Shown here piece after piece: positions 5,925-6,924 of a stretch of DNA of 6,924 nucleotides. The stretch is from UBA2336 sp037443645. Lineage in GTDB: Bacteria; Bacteroidota; Bacteroidia; Cytophagales; Cyclobacteriaceae. The notes below the pieces were generated by a model. It was not told where the DNA came from, did not search any database, and was given only the letters and a program-made list of their open reading frames with translations. The stretch covers positions 1-6,924 of the forward strand of contig JBBINY010000083.1 in the NCBI GenBank assembly GCA_037443645.1. The letters run 5' to 3'. How positions within the stretch are numbered: position 1 is the stretch's first letter; each line of letters begins with the position of its first letter. Both the position numbers and the translations under genes were made by a program.

Positions 5925-6493
5925 TGTCCCGCTTTTCAAGAAAGATCAGGAAACTAACCATTGTAACCCATCGCGATGCCGGGTACTTCTTTTCATCGCT
6001 TATTATAATCTATTGTATTTCCGGCATCGCCCTCAACCACGTTGACGAGTGGAACCCGGACTTTATTATTGAAAAGCAGGAGATCCGGATTTCGCCTTCC
6101 TATCCTTCGCACACCTTAACCCCTGAGGTGATCACCTCATTTGGAACCCTGGTGGGCGAACAACAGTACAAAGTGTTCGACATTCCATCGGAAAACCGCG
6201 TAAAAATTTACTACGACAACGCTTCTCTGTTTATTGATCTTTCAACCGGTGAAGGACTTTACGAGAAAATCAAAAGAAGACCGGTATTTTACCAGTCCAA
6301 CGTTCTGCACCGTAACAGCCTCAAAGGCTGGAAGTGGGTTTCCGATGTTTTCGGGGTATTTCTCATCCTCATCAGCATTACCGGATTATTTGTACTAAAA
6401 GGCAAAAACGGAATAATCGGCCGGGGCAAGTGGTTCATTGCTGCAGGGTTGTTGCTTCCTGTTATCGCCCTTGTTCTTCACGAGTTAAGCTGA
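5921..6493 (+). CDS. Short PepSY-associated transmembrane protein
   Basis: An inner-membrane protein of the PepSY-associated TM helix group, short form (190 residues). THRDAGYFFSSLIIIYCISGIALNHVDEW (16-44) is the first helix with its typical HRDAGYF entry. Residues 45-125 form a periplasmic PepSY-like alpha/beta domain (DLSTGEGLYEKIKRRP). VLHRNSLKGWKWVSDVFGVF (128-147) leads into helix 2 (142-159), and WFIAAGLLLPVIALVLHEL (171-189) is helix 3. His17, His40, His130 and His187 lie at helix ends and could bind heme or metal, but this is inference. The family is common beside TonB-dependent siderophore receptors and in iron-regulated loci, and some longer members are reductases. The start is ATG 5921 (or ATG 5924); 5921 overlaps the chelatase stop, indicating translational coupling. 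The 3' end overlaps the convergent gene by 16 bases, with no terminator seen. Confidence 0.8.
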   Translation: MMSRFSRKIRKLTIVTHRDAGYFFSSLIIIYCISGIALNHVDEWNPDFIIEKQEIRISPSYPSHTLTPEVITSFGTLVGEQQYKVFDIPSENRVKIYYDNASLFIDLSTGEGLYEKIKRRPVFYQSNVLHRNSLKGWKWVSDVFGVFLILISITGLFVLKGKNGIIGRGKWFIAAGLLLPVIALVLHELS

Positions 6494-6924
6494 GCATTAA
6501 AAACCGATAGCGTTCGGTCGGCCCGGATGGTGCGGTAACCGAAGTAGATGAAGAGTATGCCAATAAGTTCGGTTACATACAGCACTTCGGTGTACCCGAA
6601 TTTTGTAAACGATCCGCCAATACCCGGAAATAATCCACCAATGGCGATATAAACATTCCCTAAAAAACGTTTTCTGTATTCAGGATTTTTGCTGTACCGG
6701 TAAGCTGAATAAACCGCACCACCCACCAGAAAAATCAAAGCGTAGAGGTTTACAAACGGAGTGATAAGCCGCACCTGCCGCCATTCCAGTACCTGCCCCG
6801 TCAACCGGTAAGGTTCTACCAGTGCATAATCAACAGGCGAAAGAATCACCATAATAGAGGCCACACCAATTACCGTAAGCACAAGACGAAGCATAACATC
6901 AGCCACAAACTTGCTGAACAAAAG
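6478..6924 (-). CDS. Multi-pass membrane protein of unknown function, C-terminal part
   Basis: I do not recognise the family by name. The frame runs off the right edge: the TTG at 6921 is preceded by an in-frame CTT and need not be a start, so the gene probably begins outside the window. Counting from 6921, hydrophobic helices lie at about 10-29 (LRLVLTVIGVASIMVILSPV), 55-72 (PFVNLYALIFLVGGAVY), 88-103 (weaker, glycine-rich: GNVYIAIGGLFPGIGG) and 111-129 (TEVLYVTELIGILFIYFGY). The motif GGLFPGIGGSFTKFGYTEVLYVTE looks conserved and would be the best handle for a search. The short charged tail ADRTLSVFNAQLNS ends at TGA 6478-6480, inside the end of the PepSY gene on the other strand. Alternative: an internal start at ATG in FVADVM, which would lose little. 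Confidence 0.6.
   Translation of the reverse strand, partial: LLFSKFVADVMLRLVLTVIGVASIMVILSPVDYALVEPYRLTGQVLEWRQVRLITPFVNLYALIFLVGGAVYSAYRYSKNPEYRKRFLGNVYIAIGGLFPGIGGSFTKFGYTEVLYVTELIGILFIYFGYRTIRADRTLSVFNAQLNS

Noticed and set aside
1..6924. CRISPR array, tRNA, rRNA or insertion sequence
   Set aside because: No regularly spaced direct repeats, no cloverleaf or ribosomal RNA sequence recognised, and no transposase frame in any part of the window.

Overview
The window looks like Bacteroidota DNA of moderate GC (just under 50%), possibly from the order Cytophagales. The evidence is the gene families, start codons without clear Shine-Dalgarno sequences, a promoter matching the Bacteroidota pattern (TTG, about 19-20 bases, TANNTTTG) and several exported proteins of Bacteroidota type. 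The first ~360 bases do not fit: they are about 70% GC, with GC-rich third codon positions typical of a high-GC bacterium.

Layout. (1) Positions 1-1816, minus strand: a secreted D-aminoacylase/amidohydrolase lacks its last ~45 residues. At about position 361 its reading frame passes directly into GC-rich coding sequence of unknown identity. This is most likely a chimeric assembly or clone joint. (2) Positions 2034-2933, plus: a WYL-domain transcriptional regulator, divergent from the amidohydrolase. (3) Positions 3077-4396, plus: an exported alpha/alpha-toroid protein with prenyltransferase/squalene-cyclase-type repeats. It is preceded by an inverted repeat that covers its first ATG and followed by a strong intrinsic terminator. 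(4) Positions 4440-4880: a dispersed-repeat-like segment built from GAACGAAGTGAAGGA-type modules, then a small lipoprotein-like gene that appears frameshifted, with its conserved C-terminus in another frame. (5) Positions 4885-6493, plus: a probable metal- or iron-regulated two-gene operon. A perfect 23-bp palindrome lies just upstream of a good Bacteroidota promoter. The genes encode an exported CbiX/sirohydrochlorin-chelatase-like protein and, overlapping by 4 bases, a short PepSY-associated transmembrane protein. (6) Positions 6478-6924, minus: the C-terminal part of a multi-pass membrane protein, overlapping the previous gene tail to tail by 16 bases.

How the genes may work together. The chelatase-like protein and the PepSY-TM protein are the one clear functional unit. 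An iron-type operator, an exported tetrapyrrole-chelatase fold and a membrane protein of a family often linked to iron uptake suggest handling of heme, siderophores or other metal-tetrapyrroles in the envelope. This is inference. The WYL regulator could control the divergent amidohydrolase, but nothing in the sequence proves it.
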